DNA of 64,000 nucleotides from JBBRHQ01 sp963720735 (GCA_963720735.1 CAVRGL010000010.1:310001-374000), one strand, 5' to 3'; counted from the first letter of the stretch, positions 1-8,667 are shown. A program made the numbers and translations. The notes: generated by a model from the letters alone, not told the origin.

Positions 1-710
1 ATCGCCCGGGTGACGGCCTGGCGGATCCACCAGGTCGCGTAGGTGGAGAACTTGTAGCCGCGCCGGTAGTCGAACTTCTCCACCGCCCGGATCAGGCCGA
101 GCGACCCCTCCTGGATCAGGTCGAGGAAGCCGAGCCCGCGGCCGAGGTAGCCCTTGGCGATCGAGACGACGAGGCGGAGGTTTGCCTCGACCATCTGCCG
201 CTTGGCGATCATGTCACCGCGCTCGATCCGCTTGGCCAGCTCGATCTCCTGGCGCGCGGTGAGCAGCTCGACCCGGCCGATCGAGCGCAGATAGAGGCGC
301 AGCGAGTCAAGGCTCGGCTCGACCGTCAGGTCAAGCTCGGCCTTCTTCGCCCCGCCCGACGAGGGCTCGCCGGCCTTCTGCTCCTTGTAGGCGCTGACCC
401 CGTCCTCGGCGATCACGTCGACGCCGTGCTCGATCAGATGCGAGTGGAGGTGGGAGACCTGCTCCTTGGTCACCTCCACCTCCTCGAGGGTGGCGGCGAT
501 CTGCTCGAAGGTCAGATATCCCTGCTCGCGGCCGAGGAGGACGATCTTCCGCAGTTCCTCGGAGTCGGGGAAGCCTTGCTCCTCCGAGCCCTGCTCCAGT
601 CCCTCAACCGCGCTGTCTAGCTGCTCGATCTCTGCCTCCCGCGCAGATTCTGCGCCGACGCGGAGCCGGCCCTTCTCCTCCGGCCACGGCGGAGTATAGG
701 GGCTGGACAA
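1..710 (-). CDS. rpoD: Primary RNA polymerase sigma factor (RpoD/SigA-type), C-terminus cut by window edge
   Basis: The minus strand reads sigma-70 region 1.2 (SLRLYLRSIGRVELL), then region 2 with NLRLVVSIAKGYLGRGL, FLDLIQEGSLGLIRAVEKF and the -10-recognition segment KFSTYATWWIRQAVTRA just before the left edge. Regions 3 and 4 lie outside the window. This near-consensus region 2 is typical of group-1 housekeeping sigma factors. An acidic N-terminal region 1.1-like part precedes it. The start is uncertain: the frame is open from a TAA at 726-728 and holds no ATG. TTG at 708-710 is the longest option, but a TATACT (693-698, minus strand) could be the promoter -10, which would put the true start further inside. 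Divergent from the GTP cyclohydrolase gene. Confidence 0.88.
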   Translation of the reverse strand, partial: MSSPYTPPWPEEKGRLRVGAESAREAEIEQLDSAVEGLEQGSEEQGFPDSEELRKIVLLGREQGYLTFEQIAATLEEVEVTKEQVSHLHSHLIEHGVDVIAEDGVSAYKEQKAGEPSSGGAKKAELDLTVEPSLDSLRLYLRSIGRVELLTARQEIELAKRIERGDMIAKRQMVEANLRLVVSIAKGYLGRGLGFLDLIQEGSLGLIRAVEKFDYRRGYKFSTYATWWIRQAVTRA

Positions 711-800
711 AGGCTTGAAATGGCTTTATTTGCAGACCAATCACCGCCGCGACGCCCGAATCCGCTCGCCGGGCACTCAGGTTGCCTACCCTTCACTCCG

Positions 801-1808
801 ATGCCTCCGCAGACGCCCACCCTCTCGGTCGGCACCCCCGACGTGCAGGCCTCGACCCCCGCCACCCAGGTCAGCCTCTCGCGGGTGGGGGTGACCGGGG
901 TAGAGAAGGTGATCCGGGTGAAGGTCAACGGCACCGAGCACCTCTACTTCGCCGAGATGGAGTGCTTCGTCGACCTCAACCCCCAGCAGGCCGGTGTCCA
1001 CATGTCCCGCTTCGAGGAGGTCGTCGGCGAGGCGATCAACGAGGTGGTCCTCAGCGAGGCCCCCTTCCATGCGGAGACGCTCGCCGCCCACATCGCCGAG
1101 CGGGTCCGAGAGAGCCAGAGCGGCCTGCGTTCCGAGGTCTCGGTCGCCGCCCGATACCCCGAGACGGTCCCCGCCCCCGTCTCCGGCGAGCAGACGCAGG
1201 AGATCTACACCCTGTTCGGCACCTCCGTCTCCTCCGGGCGCGGAACCCGCACCCTGACCGGCGTCCAGGCGCAGGGCATGACCGCCTGCCCCTGCGCCCA
1301 GGAGATGGTCGCCGGCGTCGCCCGCGAGCGCCTCGCGGAGCTCGGGTACGAACCCGAGCAGGTCTCCGAGATCCTCGAGGCCGTCCCGATCGCCACCCAC
1401 AACCAGCGTGGCATCGGCACCCTTTGGGTCGGTTGTCCCGAGGGCTGCGAGGCCGACATCGACGCCCGCGAGCTACTGGGCATCGTCGAGCAGTCGATGA
1501 GCTCGGAGATCTACGAGCTGATGAAGCGCCCCGACGAGTTGGCGGTGGTCGAGAAGGCTCACTCGCAGCCCCGCTTCGTCGAGGACTGCGTCAGGGAGAT
1601 GGTCCGTCGCGTCATCGAGGTCCACAAAGACCTGGACCCGGGCGCGTTCGTAATGGCCAGGCAGGAGAACCTGGAGACGATCCACCGTCACAACGTCGTC
1701 GCCGAGCGTTACGGATCGCTCGAGGACCTGCGACGAGAGCTGGCCAGCGGCGAGCATCTTCACCACCACCTGACGATGCGCGAATGGCTCGAGGCGCCCG
1801 CCGCCTGA
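801..1808 (+). CDS. folE2: GTP cyclohydrolase, FolE2/MptA family
   Basis: COG1469-type GTP cyclohydrolase, which opens GTP to a dihydroneopterin derivative in the first step of folate-type (or methanopterin-type) pterin synthesis using a metal unrelated to the zinc of FolE1. Key motifs are GMTACPCAQ (catalytic and metal-binding Cys region), ATHNQRGIGTL, and a His-rich C-terminal RHNVVAERYG with HLHHHLTMREW. The CPCAQ form resembles archaeal MptA more than the PCSK form I associate with bacterial FolE2, so the exact product (dihydroneopterin triphosphate or the 2',3'-cyclic phosphate) is not settled. I chose ATG 801 because the 27 upstream codons look non-coding and run into the rpoD 5' region. 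No queuosine or other folate genes are nearby. Confidence 0.85.
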   Translation: MPPQTPTLSVGTPDVQASTPATQVSLSRVGVTGVEKVIRVKVNGTEHLYFAEMECFVDLNPQQAGVHMSRFEEVVGEAINEVVLSEAPFHAETLAAHIAERVRESQSGLRSEVSVAARYPETVPAPVSGEQTQEIYTLFGTSVSSGRGTRTLTGVQAQGMTACPCAQEMVAGVARERLAELGYEPEQVSEILEAVPIATHNQRGIGTLWVGCPEGCEADIDARELLGIVEQSMSSEIYELMKRPDELAVVEKAHSQPRFVEDCVREMVRRVIEVHKDLDPGAFVMARQENLETIHRHNVVAERYGSLEDLRRELASGEHLHHHLTMREWLEAPAA

Positions 1809-1824
1809 GCCACACGCCGTCTGC

Positions 1825-2394
1825 CTAGCTGGCCTCGGTTTTCGGCGCCGATCTTGCTTCGCGCTCGTGCTCGATCCGCTTGCGTAGCCCGAAGAAGTAG
1901 TCGAAGCCGCTGATCAGGGTGGCGGCGACCGCCAAGTAGACGAGCACGTCGACCCACAGCGGCGAGGGGTCGAAGGCAATCAGGCCGAAGACGGCGGCGA
2001 TCTGTAGGACCGTCTTCACCTTGCCCATCCAGCTCGCCGAGATGACGATGCCGCGGTCGGCGGCGACGGCGCGAAGCGCGGTCACCGCGAACTCGCGGGC
2101 GATGATCACCATCGCCACCCACGGGGCAAGGCGGCCGAGCGAGACGAGCGAGACCAGGGCAGCGGTGATCAGCAGCTTGTCGGCGACCGGGTCCATCAGC
2201 TTGCCGAAGGTCGTGACCGCGCCCCGCGAGCGGGCGATGTAGCCGTCGAGCCCGTCGGTCAGCGCAGCGAGGGCGAAGACCCCGGCGGCCAGGGCGTCCC
2301 CGTTCGGGGTCTCCCCGAGCAGCGCCACGACGACGACCGGCACCGCCAGGATGCGCAGCATGGTGAGGGCGTTGGGGATGTTGAGCGGGAACAA
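1825..2394 (-). CDS. pgsA: CDP-diacylglycerol--glycerol-3-phosphate 3-phosphatidyltransferase (PgsA-type)
   Basis: A 189-residue integral membrane CDP-alcohol phosphotransferase. The family motif is complete around residues 48-74: DGLDGYIAR followed by G and the two spaced Asp of FGKLMDPVADK, which bind metal and CDP-alcohol. An N-terminal PNALTMLRI start and about five hydrophobic segments fit PgsA, which makes phosphatidylglycerol phosphate for phosphatidylglycerol/cardiolipin. Other CDP-alcohol transferases such as PgsA2 or PIS remain possible. It is the last gene of a leftward run, 15 bp after the MMPL gene, and converges on folE2 with a 16-bp gap. Confidence 0.88.
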   Translation of the reverse strand: MFPLNIPNALTMLRILAVPVVVVALLGETPNGDALAAGVFALAALTDGLDGYIARSRGAVTTFGKLMDPVADKLLITAALVSLVSLGRLAPWVAMVIIAREFAVTALRAVAADRGIVISASWMGKVKTVLQIAAVFGLIAFDPSPLWVDVLVYLAVAATLISGFDYFFGLRKRIEHEREARSAPKTEAS

Positions 2395-2409
2395 GGCTCC
2401 ACCCCCGGA

Positions 2410-4818
2410 TCAGTCACTTCCCGAGGTGCCGGCGGCGACCGGCTCCGGGCGTTTCGCAGCGGCGTCGCGTTTCGCGAAGTACTCGCCGCCCTCGATGTTC
2501 AGGTTGGGAAGCACGCGGTCCAGTGCCGGGGGAAGCCACCAGGCGCGCTCGCTCATCAGGACCATCAGCGCCGGCACCAGCAGGCAGCGGACGATCGTCG
2601 CGTCGATCGCGATCGCAACCGCGAGACCGACCCCGAACTCCTTCACCACCGGGTTTCCGTTGAGGACGAAGCTGGAGAAGACGAAGACCATGATCAGCGC
2701 CGCCGAGGTGATCACACGGCCGGTGTTGGCGAGCCCCTCGATCACGGCCCGCTTGGCGTCGCCGTGCTCCTTGAAGTGCTCGCGGATCTGGGTCATCAGG
2801 AAGACCTCATAATCCATCGAAAGCCCGAAGAGGATCGCGAACATCAGCAGCGGGACGAAGCTGACGATCGGGATCGAGTGGTCGAGCCCGATCAGTGACG
2901 CGCCCCAACCCTTCTGGAAGACGGCGGTGACGACCCCGTAGGCGGCGGCGACCGAGAGCAGGTTCATGAAGGCCGCCTTCAGCGGGACGAGGATCGAGCG
3001 GAAAGCGAGCACCAGGACGATGAAGCTGAGCCCGACCACGAGCAGGATCATCAGCGGCAGCTGGTCAGAGATCTCGTTGGCCAGGTCGATGTAGCCGGCG
3101 GTCTGCCCTCCGACGTAGGCGGTCAGGTCGGTGCCCTTCAGCGCCTTCGGGATCACCGAGTCGCGCAGGTTGTTGACCAGGTCGACGGTCGCGTCGGCCG
3201 AGGGGGCCGAGCTCGAGACGGCGCTGAAGACCGCCGCGGTCCCCTTCTTGTCGAGGCTCGCCTCCGAGACGGCCTTCACGTCGGGCGCCTTGGAGATGTC
3301 CTTCTGCAGGGTGGTTAGCCGCGGATCGGTGGCCGGGTTATCCGCCTGCTTGCGCTGCTGATCGAGCTTTTGCTGCTGCGACGCCGTCGCCTGCTTCGCC
3401 TGCTGCTCGGCCTCCGATGGGGGCAGTCCCGCCGCCTCCCCCTCGGCGGTGATCTGCTGCTGCTGCGCGTCGAGCTGCTTCTGCTTGGAGTTGATCTCGT
3501 TGAGGTTCTTCTGGTCCGGCTTGGCCGGGGTGCCGAACTTGACCGCGATCAGAAGCGGACCGTTGTATCCGGCCCCGAATCCCTGGCTGAGGCCGTCGTA
3601 GTTCTGGCGGGCGGTGGTCGACTTCGGCTGCACGCTGTTGTCCTGCTGGCCGAGCTCGAGGTCGCGGATCGGCAGCGCCAGGATGACCAGGATCAGCCCC
3701 GCGACGATCGCCGAGGGAAGAGGCCTGCCGGCGACCCAGCGGGCCCAGCGCTCCCACCCGTGCGGCTGCTTGTCGTCGGGGTGGGTCTTTCCAAGCTGAA
3801 CCCGCAAGGAGTTGATGTGCGGCCCCAGCGCCCCCAGCATCGCCGGCAGCAGCGTCGACGCCGCCAGCACCGCGACGACGACGGCGACGGCGGCAGTGAG
3901 GCCGAGCGCCGTGACCAGCGGGATTCCTGCGACGAACAGCGAGCAGAGCGCGATCACCACGGTGAAGCCGGCGAAGACCACCGCGCCGCCCGCCGTCGCG
4001 GTGGCCCGGGCCACCGACTCCATCACATCCATCCCGTCCTTCAGCTGGAGCTTGTGGCGGGTGACGATGAACAGCGCGTAGTCGATCCCGACGCCGAGCC
4101 CGATCATCGTCGCCAGGGTGGAGGCCGTGCTCGGGACCTGGATCACGTTCTCGAGCAGGCGGATGATCGAGAGCGCGCAGGCGAGACCGAGAACGGCGCT
4201 GAAGATCGGCATCGCCATCGCCGTCACCGTGCCGAAGGCGAACAGCAGGATGATCACCGCGGCGGTCAGGCCGATCACCTCGCTGATCTCGGTCGAGGGC
4301 TTCGAGAGCTCCTGGCCGACGTAGCCGCCGACCGAGGTGTCGAGGCCGGCGGATTCGGCCGGGTCGCCAGCGTCGAGGATGCTCTGCGCCTGCTCGAGGC
4401 TGAGATCACCCGGGCCGACGCTGAGCGTCACCGGGATGTAGCCGATGCGGCCGTTCTTCGAGAGGAAATCCGACCCGGCGGAGGAGAGGGGACTGATCGC
4501 GCTGGTCACGATCGGGTCCTTGTTGAGGTTCGTGACCGTCGCCGAGACGGCCTTGCTGTAGGCGGCGCTCGTCAGCTTGGCGCCGTGCGACTCGATCACC
4601 AGCGGGTTGCTGCCGTAGGCCTGCCCTGGCAGCTTGTCCTCGAGCAGGTTGGTCGCCTTGGTCGAGCCGGTGCCCGGAAGGGTCAGGTTGTCGTTGGTCT
4701 TGTCCCCCGATGCCTGCCCGAGCAGGACCAGCACGATTGCGGCGATCACCCAGACGGCGATCACGGGGTAGTGGTACCGCGAGCAGAAGCGCCCAACGGC
4801 GTAGAGCGGGCCGGTCAC
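2410..4818 (-). CDS. MMPL-family RND transporter
   Basis: An 802-residue RND exporter of the MmpL/HpnN type with a duplicated architecture: TM1, a large extracytoplasmic domain, a membrane block from about residue 180, a second extracytoplasmic domain and a final membrane block. Proton-relay motifs are visible in both halves: GLGVGIDYALFIVTRHK (residues 240-256) and GLSMDYEVFLMTQIREH. The second periplasmic domain carries a Gln/Lys-rich probable coiled coil (QKQLDAQQQQI onward), similar to other actinobacterial MMPL proteins. Substrates of the family are lipids, siderophores or drugs; nothing here identifies one. It lies 40 bp after tatA and just before pgsA, so co-transcription is likely. 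A long antisense open frame over it is a codon-bias shadow. Confidence 0.93.
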   Translation of the reverse strand: MTGPLYAVGRFCSRYHYPVIAVWVIAAIVLVLLGQASGDKTNDNLTLPGTGSTKATNLLEDKLPGQAYGSNPLVIESHGAKLTSAAYSKAVSATVTNLNKDPIVTSAISPLSSAGSDFLSKNGRIGYIPVTLSVGPGDLSLEQAQSILDAGDPAESAGLDTSVGGYVGQELSKPSTEISEVIGLTAAVIILLFAFGTVTAMAMPIFSAVLGLACALSIIRLLENVIQVPSTASTLATMIGLGVGIDYALFIVTRHKLQLKDGMDVMESVARATATAGGAVVFAGFTVVIALCSLFVAGIPLVTALGLTAAVAVVVAVLAASTLLPAMLGALGPHINSLRVQLGKTHPDDKQPHGWERWARWVAGRPLPSAIVAGLILVILALPIRDLELGQQDNSVQPKSTTARQNYDGLSQGFGAGYNGPLLIAVKFGTPAKPDQKNLNEINSKQKQLDAQQQQITAEGEAAGLPPSEAEQQAKQATASQQQKLDQQRKQADNPATDPRLTTLQKDISKAPDVKAVSEASLDKKGTAAVFSAVSSSAPSADATVDLVNNLRDSVIPKALKGTDLTAYVGGQTAGYIDLANEISDQLPLMILLVVGLSFIVLVLAFRSILVPLKAAFMNLLSVAAAYGVVTAVFQKGWGASLIGLDHSIPIVSFVPLLMFAILFGLSMDYEVFLMTQIREHFKEHGDAKRAVIEGLANTGRVITSAALIMVFVFSSFVLNGNPVVKEFGVGLAVAIAIDATIVRCLLVPALMVLMSERAWWLPPALDRVLPNLNIEGGEYFAKRDAAAKRPEPVAAGTSGSD

Positions 4819-4858
4819 GGGAGCCTTAGATTATCCCCCGGTCAGGGCGGAGAATCGC

Positions 4859-5038
4859 TCAGGATTTGGACTCGTCCTGATCCTGAATGGCGGTCGGGTC
4901 GGCGCCGCTGACCGTGTCCTTGAACCCACGGATCCCCTTGCCGAGGGATCGGCCGACGTCAGGCAGCCGCTTCGGGCCGAGCACGAGCAGGGCGACGATC
5001 AGGACGATCAGCACTTCCATCGGTCCGATGTTGGGCAT
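4859..5038 (-). CDS. tatA: Sec-independent translocase protein TatA
   Basis: A 59-residue TatA/E protein: one N-terminal membrane helix (MEVLIVLIVALLVLGPKRLP), the conserved hinge GPKRLPD, then the amphipathic helix VGRSLGKGIRGFKDTV and an acidic tail. TatA oligomers form the pore of the twin-arginine pathway. The start at 5038 is chosen because AAAGGA lies about 10 nt upstream and homology begins there; the longer open frame is non-coding. It sits directly downstream of two genes whose products carry Tat signal peptides. TatB and TatC are not in the window. Confidence 0.93.
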   Translation of the reverse strand: MPNIGPMEVLIVLIVALLVLGPKRLPDVGRSLGKGIRGFKDTVSGADPTAIQDQDESKS

Positions 5039-5147
5039 CACGATGCGGTCCTTTCGCTCCTCACTTGAGTGACCACCGTACCGGGGCGCAGGCGCGATCG
5101 CCGCTCGGCTGGCCCCAGGGTGTTCAGCGTCAATCCCCACAAACCCT

Positions 5148-5735
5148 TCATCCCGCCTGCGGTTTCGGTGCCGGGGTGACGCCGGCCTCGAAGGCCACCG
5201 GGACCGCGCCGGCCGCCGTAGCGCCAAGCGCCTGGCGCAAGACCACCAGGTGCTGCCCCTGGTTCATCGAGATCCGGGTCGCCAGGCTCAGCAGCTCCGG
5301 CGTCTCCAGCCTGCGCTGTGCCTGACCGTATGTTGCGACCGCCGTGTTCTCGAGCCCCACCGCGAGCTCGAGGAACCCTGCCTGGCTCCCGAGGCCCGTA
5401 AGGCCCTTGACGTCAGCCACGGTGGGGCGCGGGGGCACCGATCCGCCGAGAGCGCGCAACGGCCGGGAAAGCGCCGCGACGTGGTCGCGCTCTTGACCGG
5501 CGAAGAGACGGGCCGTGGCGGCCACCGGCGCCTCCAGCAGCTCACTCGAGTGGCCCGTCTCGTAGGCGAGGAGCAGAGCCTGCTCCGCAGCGATCACGGT
5601 CTCGAGGATCTCCGCGTCATCGGCGGAGTCGGCGCGCGCCTCGCCCGCCCTCAGCAGGGCCGCCGGCCCGGCCGCGGCAAGCCCGCCGGCGATCGCGCCG
5701 CGCAGGGCACTGCGGCGCGTCAGTTCCGGCCTCAC
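5148..5735 (-). CDS. Tat-exported ferritin-like domain protein
   Basis: A 195-residue protein with a twin-arginine signal (TRRSALRGAIAGG plus a hydrophobic Ala/Gly/Leu stretch), followed by a four-helix ferritin-like domain (DUF4439-type). Helix-forming segments carry Glu and His at expected spacing: EILETVIAAEQALLLAYE, AGQERDHVAALSRPL, ELAVGLENTAVATYGQA and NQGQHLVVLRQAL. A full di-iron ligand set is not obvious, so enzymatic or iron-storage activity is unproven. The start overlaps the stop of the upstream ferritin-like gene by 4 bp, implying translational coupling and probably a hetero-oligomer or shared role outside the membrane. Confidence 0.8.
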   Translation of the reverse strand: MRPELTRRSALRGAIAGGLAAAGPAALLRAGEARADSADDAEILETVIAAEQALLLAYETGHSSELLEAPVAATARLFAGQERDHVAALSRPLRALGGSVPPRPTVADVKGLTGLGSQAGFLELAVGLENTAVATYGQAQRRLETPELLSLATRISMNQGQHLVVLRQALGATAAGAVPVAFEAGVTPAPKPQAG

Positions 5736-6367
5736 CCGGTCGCCCCGCTGCTGCGCCCCGTTCTGGAGAGGGCTCCAGGGTCACCCTGGACGAAGGCGTC
5801 GGGGACCTGCGGACGGCCCAGCTCCCCCGAGATCACGGCGAGATGCTCGGCCTCGACGGCGGCGATCTCCGCGGCGATCGCTCGGAGATCGCTGGCCGAG
5901 AACCTGGAGACGGCCGCGACGTAGGCGGCGATCAGCACGTTCTCGAGGTCGGCTGCGAAACCGAGCGCATCGCGCCGTGAGGCGATCCGAGGGTGATCGA
6001 GGGCGCTCGGCGCGGCGGCGGCGGTTCCGCCCCGCTGCTTGATCGCCTTGGTCAACGCGTCGGCGTGCTCCTGCTCCTGGGCGAGAAAGGCTTCGGAGGC
6101 CGCCAGCGCCTCCCCACGCAGCGCCGTCGCCACCTGCCGGTAAGCGGCGGTCGCAGCCAGCTCGAGGCTCAGCGCGTGGCCGAGGATGGCCAGGTCTCGG
6201 TCCGAATCGGAGGCCCCGTGGCGATCTCCGCCGCCGCAGGCAGCGAAGAAGGTCGCCGATCCGGCGGCGACGAGGAGACCGGCGCCGGTGAGGAAGCCGC
6301 GGCGAGGGAGCGGGTCACGGATGATCTGAGCTGCTGACTCCGGACCGGTGCGGGTAGAGGAAGACAT
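5732..6367 (-). CDS. Tat-exported ferritin-like lipoprotein
   Basis: A 211-residue paralogue of the next gene. The N-terminus combines a twin-arginine motif (PRRGFLTGAG) with a lipobox ending FFAACGGG, so the product should be a Tat-translocated, lipid-anchored protein. The mature part is a ferritin-like bundle with EQEHADALTKAI, ADLENVLIAAYVAA and AVEAEHLAVISGEL, which contain ExxH-type pairs suited to metal binding. First gene of the leftward group, divergent from the uracil-DNA glycosylase, whose 5' end overlaps it by 20 bp on the other strand. Confidence 0.8.
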   Translation of the reverse strand: MSSSTRTGPESAAQIIRDPLPRRGFLTGAGLLVAAGSATFFAACGGGDRHGASDSDRDLAILGHALSLELAATAAYRQVATALRGEALAASEAFLAQEQEHADALTKAIKQRGGTAAAAPSALDHPRIASRRDALGFAADLENVLIAAYVAAVSRFSASDLRAIAAEIAAVEAEHLAVISGELGRPQVPDAFVQGDPGALSRTGRSSGATG

Positions 6368-7079
6368 CAGCGGATCATCGCCGAGATCAGAGCGGGAGAG
6401 AGCCGGCCTGCTGGAGGCCCTGGCCGCCGAGGTGCACGGCTGCCGTCGCTGTCCGCGGCTGGTCGAGTGGCGGGAGCGCTCGGCCGCCGGTCCGCCCCGT
6501 CGCTTTCGAGGCGAGGACTACTGGGCGAGGCCGCTGGCTGGGTTCGGCGATCCCGACGCCCGCCTCCTCGTCGTCGGCCTGGCGCCGGCCGCGCACGGCG
6601 GCAACCGGACCGGCCGGATCTTCACCGGCGATCGCTCCGGCGACTGGCTGTTCGCGGCGATGTACCGCGCCGGCTATGCCAATCAGCCGCTTTCGTTGCA
6701 TCGCAACGACGGGCTGCAGCTTCAGGACGCCTACGTCGCCGCGGTCAACCGCTGCTCGCCACCGCAGAACCGCCCGACAACCGAGGAACGGGACAATTGC
6801 CTCCCCTACCTCGAGCGTGAGCTCGAATTGCTGCCTGCGCGGGTGATCGTCGCCCTCGGCAGCTTCGCCTGGGACGGGACGCTGCGGGCGGTGAGGGCGA
6901 ACGGCGGCCAGGTGCCGCGGCCGAAGCCGCGCTTCGGGCACGGTGTGGAGGCGCCCGCCGGGGACCTCACCCTGGTCGGCTGCTACCACCCGAGCCAGCA
7001 GAACACCTTCACCGGCAAGCTCACCGAGGAGATGCTCGACACCGTGTTCGGGCGGGCGCGGCAACTCGCCGCTGGGTAG
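6348..7079 (+). CDS. Uracil-DNA glycosylase, family 5 (UDGb-type)
   Basis: A 243-residue [4Fe-4S] uracil-DNA glycosylase that removes uracil and other deaminated bases from DNA. The signature GLAPAAHGGNRTGRIFTGD is the family-5 version of motif A, which lacks the usual catalytic Asp/Asn. CYHPSQQN is motif B. Cluster cysteines are CRRC near residue 33, plus NRCSPP and the C-terminal GCYHPS region. Thermophiles and actinobacteria often carry this family. The GTG start at 6348 overlaps the divergent lipoprotein gene; a later start inside the first 30 codons cannot be excluded. Confidence 0.9.
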   Translation: MRVEEDISGSSPRSERERAGLLEALAAEVHGCRRCPRLVEWRERSAAGPPRRFRGEDYWARPLAGFGDPDARLLVVGLAPAAHGGNRTGRIFTGDRSGDWLFAAMYRAGYANQPLSLHRNDGLQLQDAYVAAVNRCSPPQNRPTTEERDNCLPYLERELELLPARVIVALGSFAWDGTLRAVRANGGQVPRPKPRFGHGVEAPAGDLTLVGCYHPSQQNTFTGKLTEEMLDTVFGRARQLAAG

Positions 7080-7091
7080 GGTGGCGCAGCG

Positions 7092-7478
7092 ATGAAGCCG
7101 CTGATCACAGCAGTCGCGATCGGGCTCGCAACCGTCCCGCTACTCGCCGGTTGCGGCTCCTCCGGGGGCGGGACGACCGCATCCCCCGAGCCGCTGAAGC
7201 GGGCAGGGGGGTCGGGGGGCGCGCCGATCGGCGCGGCGGTGAAGAGCTGCCCCGGCTCCGGCGAGCTGACCGGGCTGCGGGTGCATGGGGTGAGCTGCGG
7301 GACCGGCGCGGCGGTGATGTCCTCCTGGAACGTCGCCCGCTGCCGCCCGGGGAAGGGCGCGTCTCGCTCGGCATGCACCGTGCGGCGCTTCCGCTGCCTC
7401 TCGGTGAGGACCGGCCAGGGTACGGCGATCAGCTGCACCCGCCGGGGGCGCTCGATCTCGTTCGTCTGGAAACAGTGA
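7092..7478 (+). CDS. Small Cys-rich lipoprotein of unknown function
   Basis: A 128-residue protein with a Sec signal and lipobox (VPLLAGC), then a Ser/Gly linker and a compact domain with six cysteines and many Arg residues. No family recognised. The last base pairs overlap the GTG start of the thioesterase gene (GTGA), which suggests coupling. It begins 12 bp after the glycosylase gene. High third-position GC and the well-formed signal argue it is real. Confidence 0.65.
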   Translation: MKPLITAVAIGLATVPLLAGCGSSGGGTTASPEPLKRAGGSGGAPIGAAVKSCPGSGELTGLRVHGVSCGTGAAVMSSWNVARCRPGKGASRSACTVRRFRCLSVRTGQGTAISCTRRGRSISFVWKQ

Positions 7479-7969
7479 GCCTCGATCCGCGCCCTGCTTC
7501 GGACTCGGAGTCGCTGCTGGTCAAGTGGATGGGGATCACCGACGCCAACTCGGCCGGCTTCGTCCATGGCGGCATGGTGATGAAGCTCTGCGACGAGGCG
7601 GCCGGGCTCGCGGCCCTGCGCCATTGCGGGGTGCGGATCGTCACCGCGGCGATGGACCGGATGACCTTCCTGCACCCGGTCAACGTCGGCGAGCTGGTCA
7701 CCTGCCGGGCCAAGGTCAACGCCGCCTGGCGGACCTCGATGGAGGTAGGCGTACGGGTCGAGGCCGAGAACGCCCGGACCGGCGAGACACGGCACACCTC
7801 GACGGCATACCTGACCATGGTCGCGGTGGACGAGCACGGCCACCCCAGCCCGGTGCCGCCGCTGCTGGCCTCCACCCCGGAGGAGGTTCGCCGGCGCAAC
7901 GAGGCCGAGCTGCGACGGGCCAACCGGCTCGCCGAGCGCGAGGAGATCCGCGCCTACCGCGACGAGTGA
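7475..7969 (+). CDS. Acyl-CoA thioesterase, hotdog fold (YciA/BACH-like)
   Basis: A 164-residue single-hotdog acyl-CoA hydrolase. The N-terminal catalytic loop DANSAGFVHGGMVMKLCDEAA matches the family pattern with the conserved His-Gly-Gly and Asp-Glu. A later segment, MDRMTFLHPVNVGELV, gives the CoA-binding strand. The GTG start at 7475 overlaps the preceding TGA, and the sequence upstream in this frame is out-of-frame translation of the lipoprotein. The C-terminus ends in a charged helix (RRNEAELRRANRLAEREE). Predicted cytosolic; substrate chain length cannot be read from sequence. Confidence 0.85.
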   Translation: MSLDPRPASDSESLLVKWMGITDANSAGFVHGGMVMKLCDEAAGLAALRHCGVRIVTAAMDRMTFLHPVNVGELVTCRAKVNAAWRTSMEVGVRVEAENARTGETRHTSTAYLTMVAVDEHGHPSPVPPLLASTPEEVRRRNEAELRRANRLAEREEIRAYRDE

Positions 7970-7984
7970 GCCGAGTCCCGGGGC

Positions 7985-8617
7985 TCAGCCGACGCCGACG
8001 AAGCGGGCGATCCGATGGCTTGGATCGAAGAAGAGCCCCAGCCAGATGAACGGGGCGACGTGGGGCGCGATCACCGCCACCGGGATCGAGCCGACGAACA
8101 CGGCACACACCCATAGCCCACCGTTGCGGTTGGCGCGGATCTCCTCGGAACGTCCCTCGGTGGTGAGGCCGGCGCGCACCGCGTAGGTCGTCATCAGGGC
8201 GCTGGTCAGGGTGGCGAGTGAAAGGTTCACCGCATAGACGATCACCGCCGCCGACTCTCCCCCGTAATCGCCCAGCAGCTGGCTGGAGAAGGGGATCGCG
8301 ACGATCCAGAAGAGGTAGACGAGGTTGATGGTCAGCAGGTGGCCGTCGAAGGCCCTGACCTCGGTGAAGAAGCGGTGGTGGATGACCCAGAAGCGGCCGA
8401 TCACCGCGAAGCTGATCGCGAAGGCGATGATGTCGCCGTCCTGGCTGGAGATCTCATGCCATAGCTCGCTGCTCGATGTCACCCCCTGCGGCACCTCGAT
8501 CTGGAGCACCAGCAGGGTGATCGCGATCGCGAAGACCCCGTCGCTGAAGGCGACGATGCGGGAGAACTCGATCTCGTTCTCCTCGCGGCGTCGCAGGGGC
8601 GGGCGGCGGCGGGCCAC
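7985..8617 (-). CDS. TMEM175-family potassium channel-like membrane protein (DUF1211)
   Basis: A 210-residue membrane protein with the prokaryotic TMEM175 signature: EFSRIVAFSDGVFAIAITLL, where RxxxFSD on TM1 forms the selectivity-related core. Five further hydrophobic segments follow. Bacterial members are K+-permeable leak channels that assemble as tetramers of one repeat. GTG 8615-8617 is the best start; the open frame extends upstream only by running out of frame through the GH5 gene. A CTG overlapping the GH5 stop is the alternative. Confidence 0.82.
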   Translation of the reverse strand: MARRRPPLRRREENEIEFSRIVAFSDGVFAIAITLLVLQIEVPQGVTSSSELWHEISSQDGDIIAFAISFAVIGRFWVIHHRFFTEVRAFDGHLLTINLVYLFWIVAIPFSSQLLGDYGGESAAVIVYAVNLSLATLTSALMTTYAVRAGLTTEGRSEEIRANRNGGLWVCAVFVGSIPVAVIAPHVAPFIWLGLFFDPSHRIARFVGVG

Positions 8618-8667
8618 CCCCTGATCTTCGAGGCTGGCCTCGACGGACTTACTTGCGGCGGCTTCGC

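Noticed and set aside
3370..4911. A 513-codon plus-strand open frame
   Set aside because: It lies opposite the MMPL transporter and has a His/Arg/Asp-rich composition typical of antisense frames in GC-rich genes.
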